Source: an uncultured Lachnospiraceae bacterium (GTDB taxonomy: Bacteria > Bacillota > Clostridia > Lachnospirales > Lachnospiraceae). Taken from it: a stretch of DNA of 6,274 nucleotides. Of the stretch, positions 1-5,012 are shown in pieces. Below the pieces are notes generated by a model. That model was not told the origin of the DNA. It ran no database searches and was given only the letters and a program-made list of their open reading frames with translations. The position numbers were made by a program, and so were the translations under genes. The DNA is taken from assembly GCA_946633495.1 (NCBI GenBank), contig CAMPAX010000137.1, positions 1-6,274 on the forward strand, in the 5' to 3' direction. Position 1 is the stretch's first letter, and every line of letters starts with the position of its first letter.

Positions 1-1
1 G

Positions 2-124
2 GTATGTTATGCAAATCCGAAGAAGGCGAAGGAAGAACTGGGTTGGGAAGCGAAGTTCGACCTTACCCGGATGTGCAGGGATTCCTGGAGATTTGCCGTG
101 GCTTATAACAAAGAAAATCCGTAA
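2..124 (+). CDS. galE: UDP-glucose 4-epimerase, C-terminal end (partial)
   Basis: Only the last 40 codons and the TAA stop are present; the gene begins before the window. The translation opens VCYANPKKAKEELGW and continues with an LTRMCRDSWRF segment. This is the characteristic end of GalE: a C(Y/F)A(D/N)xxKAKxELGW stretch, then a short helix with a Met-Cys-x-Asp-Ser-Trp core. GalE is a cytoplasmic NAD-dependent short-chain dehydrogenase-type enzyme that interconverts UDP-glucose and UDP-galactose in the Leloir pathway and supplies UDP-galactose for cell-surface sugars. The Rossmann fold and the YxxxK active site lie outside the window, so a related sugar-nucleotide epimerase cannot be strictly excluded, but this tail is quite specific to GalE. 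The next gene starts 34 nt downstream with no terminator between them. Confidence 0.88.
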   Translation, partial: VCYANPKKAKEELGWEAKFDLTRMCRDSWRFAVAYNKENP

Positions 125-144
125 GATCGTATGTAATATGGAAT

Positions 145-150
145 AGGAGA
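145..150 (+). promoter_or_regulatory. Ribosome binding site supporting a TTG start
   Basis: AGGAGA lies 8 nt before the TTG at 159. It supports the rare TTG as the true start of the TPR gene. The basic N-terminus and membrane segment follow directly, and the next in-frame ATG (residue 37) would remove both. Confidence 0.7.
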
Positions 151-158
151 AAGAAACC

Positions 159-1037
159 TTGAGCAGAGTTGATTACCGCGCAAAAGCGAAACGCCGCAGG
201 CTCATCCTGTATATCATTATCACAGTGGCGGTTTTGATCTTTCTGATCTTCTTCCTCTCGAAAACCATGTCAAACAAGGAGGCGAACCGGGAGGCCGGCA
301 TCGAACAGTTTCGGGAAGGGAATTACCAGCAGGCGATAGCCGGCTTTCAAAGAAGTCTGGCTGAAGAACAGTGGTTTTCCGAAAAGATGGATTTAGATAC
401 CCGGATGTATCTTGCGACGGCATTTCTCAGGCTGGAGAAATATCAGGACGCCATCGACTGTTACAGGAAACTGCAGCAGGAGAATGACGGGACCATCAAT
501 AATGAGCTGATATTGTCCATGCAGGAGACGGCGGAAGCCAAAGCGGCCATTCAGGCCGGCGGTGCCGGGATTTTAAGTGATGACACCATCAACCGCCTGG
601 AACGTCTGGCTCCGGACCAGCCGTATCTTTATCTGCAGCTGGCATCGGCATATAATCGAAAGAAAGATATGGATGCGGCGCAGCAGGCACTGGCAGCCTA
701 TTTGGATGTTCGCCCCGTCAACACTTATGTGGCATATGAACTGTCCACGATCTATATGAAAAAGGGGAACCTGGATGCGGCACAGAACCTGATCGATCAG
801 GGACTTTCCTGTGAGGACGAGACCTATACGGATCTTTTGGAGTATAACAGTGCGGTGCTCCTTGAGGAAAAGGGAGATTATGAGGGCGCTTTTAAGAAAC
901 TGGAAGAGCTGCATGATCTCTATAAGGATAATGAAATCATTACGAAGGAATATGAATTCCTGTACACCCGGATACATCCGAATACCGAACCGGTGAACCC
1001 GAACAATGATGCATTGGAAGATAATTCCGGTTATTGA
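159..1037 (+). CDS. Membrane-anchored TPR-repeat protein, function unknown
   Basis: A 292-residue protein with a strongly basic N-terminus (RAKAKRRR, residues 7-14), one hydrophobic helix (about 15-34) and a long soluble region. By the positive-inside rule the N-terminus should be cytoplasmic and the rest extracellular; no lipobox or signal-peptidase site is evident. Tetratricopeptide-like helical hairpins are visible at about residues 42-69 (EGNYQQAI core), 80-110 (LEKYQDAI core), 153-185 (KKDMDAAQ core), 188-218 (KGNLDAAQ core) and 226-255 (KGDYEGAF core). The tail (about 273-292) is Asn/Pro-rich and probably disordered. TPRs are protein-binding scaffolds, so a role in assembling or sensing something at the envelope is plausible, but no partner is indicated. 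It starts at a TTG with a good ribosome binding site, 34 nt after galE, and is probably co-transcribed with it. I cannot assign a named family beyond TPR. Confidence 0.85.
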   Translation: MSRVDYRAKAKRRRLILYIIITVAVLIFLIFFLSKTMSNKEANREAGIEQFREGNYQQAIAGFQRSLAEEQWFSEKMDLDTRMYLATAFLRLEKYQDAIDCYRKLQQENDGTINNELILSMQETAEAKAAIQAGGAGILSDDTINRLERLAPDQPYLYLQLASAYNRKKDMDAAQQALAAYLDVRPVNTYVAYELSTIYMKKGNLDAAQNLIDQGLSCEDETYTDLLEYNSAVLLEEKGDYEGAFKKLEELHDLYKDNEIITKEYEFLYTRIHPNTEPVNPNNDALEDNSGY

Positions 1038-1069
1038 TCCATAGATCATTGTCATAGATGCACTGTCAC

Positions 1070-1073
1070 GGAG
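1070..1073 (+). promoter_or_regulatory. Ribosome binding site fixing the methyltransferase start
   Basis: GGAG ends 9 nt before ATG 1083, a normal spacing. The in-frame TTG at 1074 directly abuts this site and so could not use it. The start is therefore placed at 1083, three codons inside the longest possible reading frame. Confidence 0.7.
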
Positions 1074-1082
1074 TTGTGTGAA

Positions 1083-2642
1083 ATGCCGAAATCACTTCCT
1101 GAAAATTTCAGAATTCGTTTCCGGAATATGCTGGGAGATGAGGAACTTGCAAAGTATGAAGAATGTCTGCAGCTCCCCATGGAGCATGGTCTCCGCGTGA
1201 ATACCCTGCGTATGACCCCGGAGGAGTTTCGGAAGATCGCTCCCTGGAAGCATCTTTCAAAAACAGGAGAAGAAATGGGGCTTTCTCCCGTGCCCTGGTG
1301 TAAAAGCGGGTTTTATCTGGATGATCACTCCCGCGTGAAGGCTGAACCGGATCAGGGGGTATCTGCAGCCGCACCTTCCAGGCACCCGCTCTATTATGCG
1401 GGAGCATATTATCTGCAGGAGCCCAGTGCCATGCTTCCGGCAGCAGCCCTTCCGGTCTCTCCAGGGGACCGGGTATTGGATCTTTGTGCCGCACCCGGCG
1501 GGAAATCCACGGCTCTGGCGGAAAAGCTTCGGGGAAGAGGACTTCTGGTATCCAACGATATCAGTGCCAGCCGGGCCAAAGCACTGATCAAGAATCTGGA
1601 ATTATTCGGTGTTGAAAATGCGGTTGTGACCGCGGAAACACCAAAGCGGCTTGCTTCTCATTTTCCGGATTACTTTGATAAGATCCTGATCGATGCGCCC
1701 TGTTCCGGCGAGGGCATGTTCCGGAAAACTTCGGCCATGATCACGGACTGGACGGAGGAGAAGACAAGGGAATATGCATTGCTTCAAAGAGAGATCGCAG
1801 GATATGCCATACGGATGCTGAAACCAGGAGGAATGCTCCTTTATTCGACCTGTACCTATGCGCCCGAAGAGGACGAAGGGACCGTTCTGTATCTTTTGAA
1901 TCTTCCGGAAGCGAAGGAGAAGGGCCTTCGATTAAAACCGATCCCGGCTTCACCGGGCTTCCTTCCCGGAAATGCCGGCTGGTTGAAAGAAGCACCTGAT
2001 GATACGTCTATATTATTAAATGAAGCGGATCTGCTTCACTATACGATGCATCTCTATCCTCATCGTTTACGGGGAGAAGGGCATTTTGCGGCGCTTTTCG
2101 GATCCGGGCCATTGGCAGAAGACGAGATCCCTCAGGATGTAAATACGGAGTCTTACGGGGAGAGTGCCGAGGACTGCGGAAATATCAGAAAACCCATGGA
2201 TATCTCATCCATACGTAAGAAATATCAGGAATTTTATGAATTTGCTTCTATGATCCGAAAAGATTGGGACATCTCCCGGATGAAGCTGTCCCAGGGGTAT
2301 TTATCCCTGCTTCCCGATGCCGTGGGAACGGAACGGGAGTTGGCAGGCCTTCGCGTGCTTCGGAGCGGCCTTTTTCTCGGAGAGATCCGGAAGAATCGGT
2401 TTGAACCGTCTCAGGCACTTGCGATGACACTTACGCCGGAGTCATTTTCCAATACATTAAATCTCTCTTTGGGGGATGACAGAGTCCTTCGTTATCTGAA
2501 GGGAGAAACCCTGGAAATCAGGGGACCTGAGGTGCAGGACGGCTGGGCTTTGGTGGCGGTGGAAGGCCTTCCCTTAGGGTTTGGAAAAGCAAAATGTGGG
2601 AGCATGAAGAATAAGCTTCTGCCGGGCTGGCGGATGAACTAA
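1083..2642 (+). CDS. RsmB/RsmF-type RNA (cytosine-5) methyltransferase
   Basis: A 519-residue cytoplasmic enzyme predicted to transfer a methyl group from S-adenosylmethionine to C5 of cytosines in RNA, most likely 16S rRNA. The SAM-binding motif VLDLCAAPGGKS is at residues 131-142, followed by the acidic motif LLVSNDIS. The two signature cysteines of the NOL1/NOP2/Sun family are both present: Cys207 in DAPCSGEGMF and Cys257 in STCTYAPEEDEG. Within this family the TC-motif Cys is the nucleophile and the PC-motif Cys aids release. The C-terminal half (from about 370) resembles the extra domains of RsmF/YebU, ending in a PUA-like segment (GLPLGFGKAKCGSMKNK, then PGWRMN). This tail argues for RsmF over RsmB, which instead carries an N-terminal NusB-like domain. 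Known RsmF homologues modify decoding-site cytosines (C1407 in E. coli; C1400, C1404 and C1407 in Thermus). The exact target here is unknown. The start is ATG 1083, chosen by SD spacing. Confidence 0.9.
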   Translation: MPKSLPENFRIRFRNMLGDEELAKYEECLQLPMEHGLRVNTLRMTPEEFRKIAPWKHLSKTGEEMGLSPVPWCKSGFYLDDHSRVKAEPDQGVSAAAPSRHPLYYAGAYYLQEPSAMLPAAALPVSPGDRVLDLCAAPGGKSTALAEKLRGRGLLVSNDISASRAKALIKNLELFGVENAVVTAETPKRLASHFPDYFDKILIDAPCSGEGMFRKTSAMITDWTEEKTREYALLQREIAGYAIRMLKPGGMLLYSTCTYAPEEDEGTVLYLLNLPEAKEKGLRLKPIPASPGFLPGNAGWLKEAPDDTSILLNEADLLHYTMHLYPHRLRGEGHFAALFGSGPLAEDEIPQDVNTESYGESAEDCGNIRKPMDISSIRKKYQEFYEFASMIRKDWDISRMKLSQGYLSLLPDAVGTERELAGLRVLRSGLFLGEIRKNRFEPSQALAMTLTPESFSNTLNLSLGDDRVLRYLKGETLEIRGPEVQDGWALVAVEGLPLGFGKAKCGSMKNKLLPGWRMN

Positions 2643-2663
2643 GAGAAAACGTATGGTTTTTGC

Positions 2664-2678
2664 ATGACGGATTCATGA
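2664..2678 (+). other. Mini-ORF (MTDS) resembling the one at 3278
   Basis: ATG ACG GAT TCA TGA encodes four residues in the 54-nt gap before the two-helix membrane protein. Its final TCATGA overlaps a second mini-ORF (ATG ATT GAT TAA, 2675-2686), which stops on the AAGGA ribosome binding site of the next gene. Positions 2663-2678 match 3277-3292 at 14 of 16 bases. Unlike that copy, this one has no good SD and no strong hairpin. Translation is unproven and it may be only a repeat remnant. Confidence 0.3.
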
Positions 2679-2684
2679 TTGATT

Positions 2685-2689
2685 AAGGA
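2685..2689 (+). promoter_or_regulatory. Ribosome binding site fixing the start at 2697
   Basis: AAGGA sits 7 nt before ATG 2697. The longer frame opens at TTG 2679, upstream of this site, with only a weak ACGGA before it. The ATG is therefore preferred, six codons inside the longest frame. Confidence 0.65.
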
Positions 2690-2696
2690 CAGGATC

Positions 2697-3263
2697 ATGG
2701 GGAATAAAGGAAATTACGGTTACGCGCGAAAATTAAAAAGAAAACGTTTGATGCTTATGCTGGCATGCTTTCTGTTCATCCTTACGGATGTGATCATCAG
2801 CCTGGTTTTTTTCCAGACACGAAAAACGCTGTTTGTGGTTCTGGCGGCAGTTATGTCCATACCGTTTGCGAAAAACCTGATCGGATATCTGATGCTGATC
2901 AAGTATGAACCGTTGACGGAGGAAGAGCATACGGAAGCCGAAAAGATCGCGGAGGAACGCGGAATGACCATGGCTTATGACATTTCCGTTACGGATTCGG
3001 AGGGAGTCCTCTTTTATCCCTGTGTAGCGATCTATAATAATAATGTGATCGGACTTTTGCAGGCGGGACAGAATACGAAGAAAAAGGATGCCGTTGCCTA
3101 TCTGAAGAAGGTTCAGGAAGGTCCGCCCACCAAACCCAGAGTGGTGGTGGTGGAATCTCTGAAGGAAATGAAACGGGAACTGGATCGTCTGAATCCGCCA
3201 AAGGAGGATCAGATTCAGGCGGACGTGAAGATCGCGGAACGCCTGATGGAACTGGGTTATTAG
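2697..3263 (+). CDS. Two-helix membrane protein with cytoplasmic tail, function unknown
   Basis: A 188-residue protein from ATG 2697. A basic N-terminal segment (RKLKRKR, residues 11-17) is followed by two hydrophobic helices at about 18-39 and 44-67, joined by a short QTRKT turn. By charge distribution, both ends should be cytoplasmic with a hairpin in the membrane. The remaining 120 or so residues are soluble and highly charged. They include an acidic helix (TEEEHTEAEKIAEERG, 74-89), a probable beta-rich core (about 92-122, with GVLFYPCVAIYNNNVIGLL) and a C-terminal Lys/Glu-rich helical region (about 153-188). No catalytic motif or named domain is recognised. It lies between two RNA-modification genes, 54 nt after the methyltransferase and 120 nt before the pseudouridine synthase. 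That position is compatible with co-transcription but does not show a shared function. It looks intact, with codon use like its neighbours. Confidence 0.8.
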   Translation: MGNKGNYGYARKLKRKRLMLMLACFLFILTDVIISLVFFQTRKTLFVVLAAVMSIPFAKNLIGYLMLIKYEPLTEEEHTEAEKIAEERGMTMAYDISVTDSEGVLFYPCVAIYNNNVIGLLQAGQNTKKKDAVAYLKKVQEGPPTKPRVVVVESLKEMKRELDRLNPPKEDQIQADVKIAERLMELGY

Positions 3264-3265
3264 AG

Positions 3266-3272
3266 GGAGGTG
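3266..3272 (+). promoter_or_regulatory. Consensus Shine-Dalgarno site before a mini-ORF
   Basis: GGAGGTG is a full 7-nt match to the usual bacterial 16S rRNA 3' end and the best SD match noticed in the window. It begins 2 nt after the stop of the two-helix protein gene. The first ATG it could serve is 3278, 5 nt downstream, which opens a four-residue reading frame rather than a normal gene. Its last bases fall within the possible outer stem 3269-3274/3302-3307, so folding could mask it. Confidence 0.5.
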
Positions 3273-3307
3273 CGGTCATGACGAAGTCATGACATTTGAA
3301 TCGCACC
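3269..3307 (+). repeat. Nested inverted repeat / hairpin in the long intergenic gap
   Basis: The palindrome GTCATGAC occurs twice (3275-3282 and 3286-3293) around a GAA loop, giving a perfect 8-bp stem. An outer 6-bp stem, GGTGCG (3269-3274) with CGCACC (3302-3307), encloses it, leaving an 8-nt bulge (ATTTGAAT) on the 3' side. CGGTC (3273-3277) can also pair with GACCG (3308-3312), giving a competing fold. A GC-rich tract follows (3308-3339, including CCGAGCGAAGCGAGG) that can form an imperfect stem between 3317-3322 and 3334-3339. There is no T-run, so this is not a standard terminator. The composition contrasts with the flanking genes and suggests a REP-like or MITE-like dispersed element, or a regulatory leader. 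Confidence 0.6.
3278..3292 (+). other. Mini-ORF (MTKS) behind a strong SD
   Basis: ATG ACG AAG TCA TGA encodes four residues and lies entirely within the GTCATGAC hairpin. GGAGGTG precedes it by 5 nt. Its stop overlaps the ATG at 3289 in an ATGA arrangement, the classic geometry for translational coupling. It could be a leader peptide or a by-product of the palindrome; the sequence alone cannot decide. Confidence 0.35.
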
Positions 3308-3354
3308 GACCGACGGGCCGCCGAGCGAAGCGAGGGGGCATTACATATGATTAG
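3289..3354 (+). other. Possible small ORF, 21 residues, very basic
   Basis: This open frame begins MTFESHRPTG and continues with a basic RRAKRGG stretch. Its ATG overlaps the stop of the four-residue frame at 3278, and its own end (ATGATTAG) overlaps the next possible start at 3347 by 8 nt. It has no SD of its own and would depend on coupling. It spans the GC-rich tract, so the frame may be incidental to a repeat. No known protein is recognised. Confidence 0.25.
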
Positions 3355-3362
3355 GGCATTAC
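3336..3362 (+). repeat. 9-bp direct repeat upstream of the pseudouridine synthase
   Basis: GGGCATTAC occurs at 3336-3344 and again at 3354-3362, separated by 9 nt (ATATGATTA), giving an 18-nt period. It joins the end of the GC-rich tract to the AT-rich region before the synthase ribosome binding site. It may be a small tandem duplication at the edge of an inserted repeat, or a binding site. No paired -35/-10 promoter was found beside it. Confidence 0.45.
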
Positions 3363-3412
3363 TAAAAGACAGAGGAAAGCGCAATGAGAGAACTGATCGT
3401 AGGGAAAAATGA
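3347..3412 (+). other. Possible small ORF, 21 residues, overlapping the synthase start
   Basis: Reads from ATG 3347 to TGA 3412 (starts MIRALLKDRGKR, Lys/Arg-rich) in a different frame from the pseudouridine synthase, which it overlaps by 29 nt. GAGGGG (3333-3338) lies 8 nt upstream and could act as an SD. If translated, it would carry ribosomes across the synthase ribosome binding site and start codon. There is no independent evidence that it is expressed. Confidence 0.25.
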
Positions 3413-4427
3413 AGCAGGGCAGAAACTGAAAAAATATTGTTTTATCTATTTTCGCGAGATCCCTCAAAGCTTTACATACAAGATGCTTCGAAAGAAGAAT
3501 ATCCTTCTGAATGAGAAGAGAGCCTCCGGAGAGGAAATCCTGAAGGAAGGGGATAAGATCCAGATGTACTTTGCAGAGGAGACGTTAAGCTCCCTGCGCA
3601 GGGAATCCGAAAAGAAGCTGATCCTTCCGAAATTGTCGGATTATCCCTGGCTTACACCGGATCGGATCCTGTATGAGGATGAGGATATGCTGATCCTGAA
3701 TAAACCGGTCGGAGTTCTGTCCCAGAAGAGTTCTCCGAAGGATAAATCCGCAAATGATGCCGTTCTGGCCTATCTCCTTGAAAAAGGGGAACTGACGCAG
3801 GATATGCTGGAAACCTTCCGTCCTTCCATCTGCAACCGGCTGGACCGGAATACCAGTGGAGTCATGTCCGCGTCTAAAACAAGGAAAGGCGCCCGGGAGC
3901 TTTCGAATCTTTACAGCGAAAAGGACGGCCGCACCACCCAGAAATTCTATCTTACGGTGGTTCACGGAAAATGTCAGCTGAAAGGACATTATGACCGGCT
4001 GGATTACGTGAAGTCCAGAAACGGGAATCAGGCATTTGTCTGGCTGCATGGCGGCCGGCGGCCTCAGGAGACATTAAAGTACGGAGATCCAACGAAGATC
4101 TGGACTGAGCTTTATCCGCTGGACTACAATGCGGAAAAAAATGTGACGCTGATGCTGTGCCGGCTTCATACCGGAAAATCGCATCAGATCCGTGTTACGA
4201 TGCAGCATTATAAATTCCCGGTTGTGGGGGATCCGAAGTATGGGGATCCGAAAAAGAATGCCAGGCTGGATCCGGATCTGATGGGGCAGCTTCTGCATGC
4301 ATTTCAGATCAAGCTTCCGAATGAGGTGATCGTGCAGGCGCCTGTTCCGGATCACATTAAATCGTATTTTCCGAAGGCGGAAGAGAAGGCGTTAAAACAG
4401 ATAAAGAGCATCACCCAGGGCGTATGA
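3384..4427 (+). CDS. RluC/RluD-type pseudouridine synthase with S4 domain
   Basis: A 347-residue cytoplasmic enzyme predicted to isomerise specific uridines to pseudouridine, probably in 23S rRNA. The N-terminal S4-type RNA-binding domain spans about residues 10-65 (KNILLNEKRASGEEILKEGD region). The catalytic domain has the expected order: ILNKPVGVLSQ (104-114), the active-site loop NRLDRNTSG with the likely catalytic Asp154, QKFYLTVVHG (186-195), and LHTGKSHQIRV (261-271) followed by VVGDPKYGD. The length fits the RluA family (about 300-350). The residue before RLD is Asn where the well-studied RluA, RluC and RluD enzymes have His; I take this as a subfamily feature, not loss of activity, because the Asp and surrounding motif are intact. 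Start ATG 3384 has AGGAAAG just upstream. RluC and RluD target different 23S positions and the target cannot be read from sequence here. Confidence 0.9.
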   Translation: MRELIVGKNEAGQKLKKYCFIYFREIPQSFTYKMLRKKNILLNEKRASGEEILKEGDKIQMYFAEETLSSLRRESEKKLILPKLSDYPWLTPDRILYEDEDMLILNKPVGVLSQKSSPKDKSANDAVLAYLLEKGELTQDMLETFRPSICNRLDRNTSGVMSASKTRKGARELSNLYSEKDGRTTQKFYLTVVHGKCQLKGHYDRLDYVKSRNGNQAFVWLHGGRRPQETLKYGDPTKIWTELYPLDYNAEKNVTLMLCRLHTGKSHQIRVTMQHYKFPVVGDPKYGDPKKNARLDPDLMGQLLHAFQIKLPNEVIVQAPVPDHIKSYFPKAEEKALKQIKSITQGV

Positions 4428-4463
4428 CCGCCATGAATATGCTTTAAAAGAACGGAGACGGAT

Positions 4464-5012
4464 GTGGCTACATGGAATTCAAGGGGACTTCGGGGCAGTG
4501 GCCTGGAAGATCTGATCAATGCCACAAATGAATATTACCGAAGACATCATCTGGCGCTGGTACAGAAGATCCCGACCCCCATCACGCCGGTGAAATTTGA
4601 CCGGGAATCCCATCGGATCACGGACGCTTATTTCGAGAAAGATTCCACCGTGGATTATATCGGTGTGGTTCAACAGATCCCTGTCTGTTTTGATGCAAAG
4701 GAAAGTAAGACGGATACCTTTGAACTTCGGAATGTACATGAACATCAGTTTCAGTTCATGAAGGAATTTGAAGCTCAGGGAGGGATATCTTTTCTGGTGC
4801 TGCATTTTACCATGCGAAATGATCTATATTATATGCGTTTCAAGGAACTGGAAGGATATTTGGAACGCGTGAAGGACGGACATCCCAACAATGTGAAATA
4901 TATGGAGCTGGAGGACGATTTCTTTCTGAAACCGAAGGACGGTGCATTGGTACCGTATCTGGTGGGACTTCAGAAGGATCTGGATCAGAGGGAGGAAGAA
5001 TACCATGTTTGA
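4464..5012 (+). CDS. recU: Holliday junction resolvase RecU
   Basis: A 182-residue cytoplasmic endonuclease that cleaves four-way DNA junctions during recombination and chromosome segregation in Firmicutes, where it replaces RuvC. Family landmarks are present: the N-terminal NSRGLRGSGLEDLINATN stretch, IPTPITPVKF (36-45), ITDAYFEKDSTVDYIG with Asp64, the nuclease core FDAKESK with Asp77 and Lys79, and the VHEHQFQFMK helix (91-100). Asp64, Asp77 and Lys79 align with the metal-binding residues of B. subtilis RecU (D88, E101, K103), with Asp replacing Glu at the middle position. The roughly 25-30 residue N-terminal tail of the Bacillus protein is absent; I regard this as normal for clostridial short forms. 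The start is GTG 4464, with GGAG 6 nt upstream; the overlapping ATG at 4462 is out of frame and stops after 17 codons. In Bacillus recU sits beside ponA; here it overlaps nadE by 8 nt. Confidence 0.92.
   Translation: MATWNSRGLRGSGLEDLINATNEYYRRHHLALVQKIPTPITPVKFDRESHRITDAYFEKDSTVDYIGVVQQIPVCFDAKESKTDTFELRNVHEHQFQFMKEFEAQGGISFLVLHFTMRNDLYYMRFKELEGYLERVKDGHPNNVKYMELEDDFFLKPKDGALVPYLVGLQKDLDQREEEYHV

Noticed and set aside
1035..1048. Small inverted repeat TGATC-CATA-GATCA at the end of the TPR gene
   Set aside because: The stem has only 5 bp, is AT-rich and has no following T-run, so it is too weak for a terminator.
573..1055. Reverse-strand open frame of 160 codons opposite the TPR gene
   Set aside because: It is fully antisense to a convincing TPR gene, with an Ile/Cys-rich translation typical of a shadow frame and no family resemblance.
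2646..2660. AAAAC-GTATG-GTTTT inverted repeat followed by T, a possible terminator after the methyltransferase gene
   Set aside because: The stem is almost all A-T with a single G-C pair and would not be stable enough for rho-independent termination.
3346..3351. TATGAT as a -10 promoter element before the pseudouridine synthase
   Set aside because: There is no -35-like hexamer at 16-18 nt upstream; that position falls in the GC-rich tract.
4227..4252. GGGGATCCGAA repeated at a 15-nt period within the pseudouridine synthase gene
   Set aside because: It encodes GDPKYGDPK, where GDPKYG is a conserved family motif, so the repeat is best explained by coding constraint and codon preference.
4433..4447. 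Mini-ORF ATG AAT ATG CTT TAA before recU
   Set aside because: It has no SD and no resemblance to the motifs at 2663 and 3277; frames this short are common by chance.
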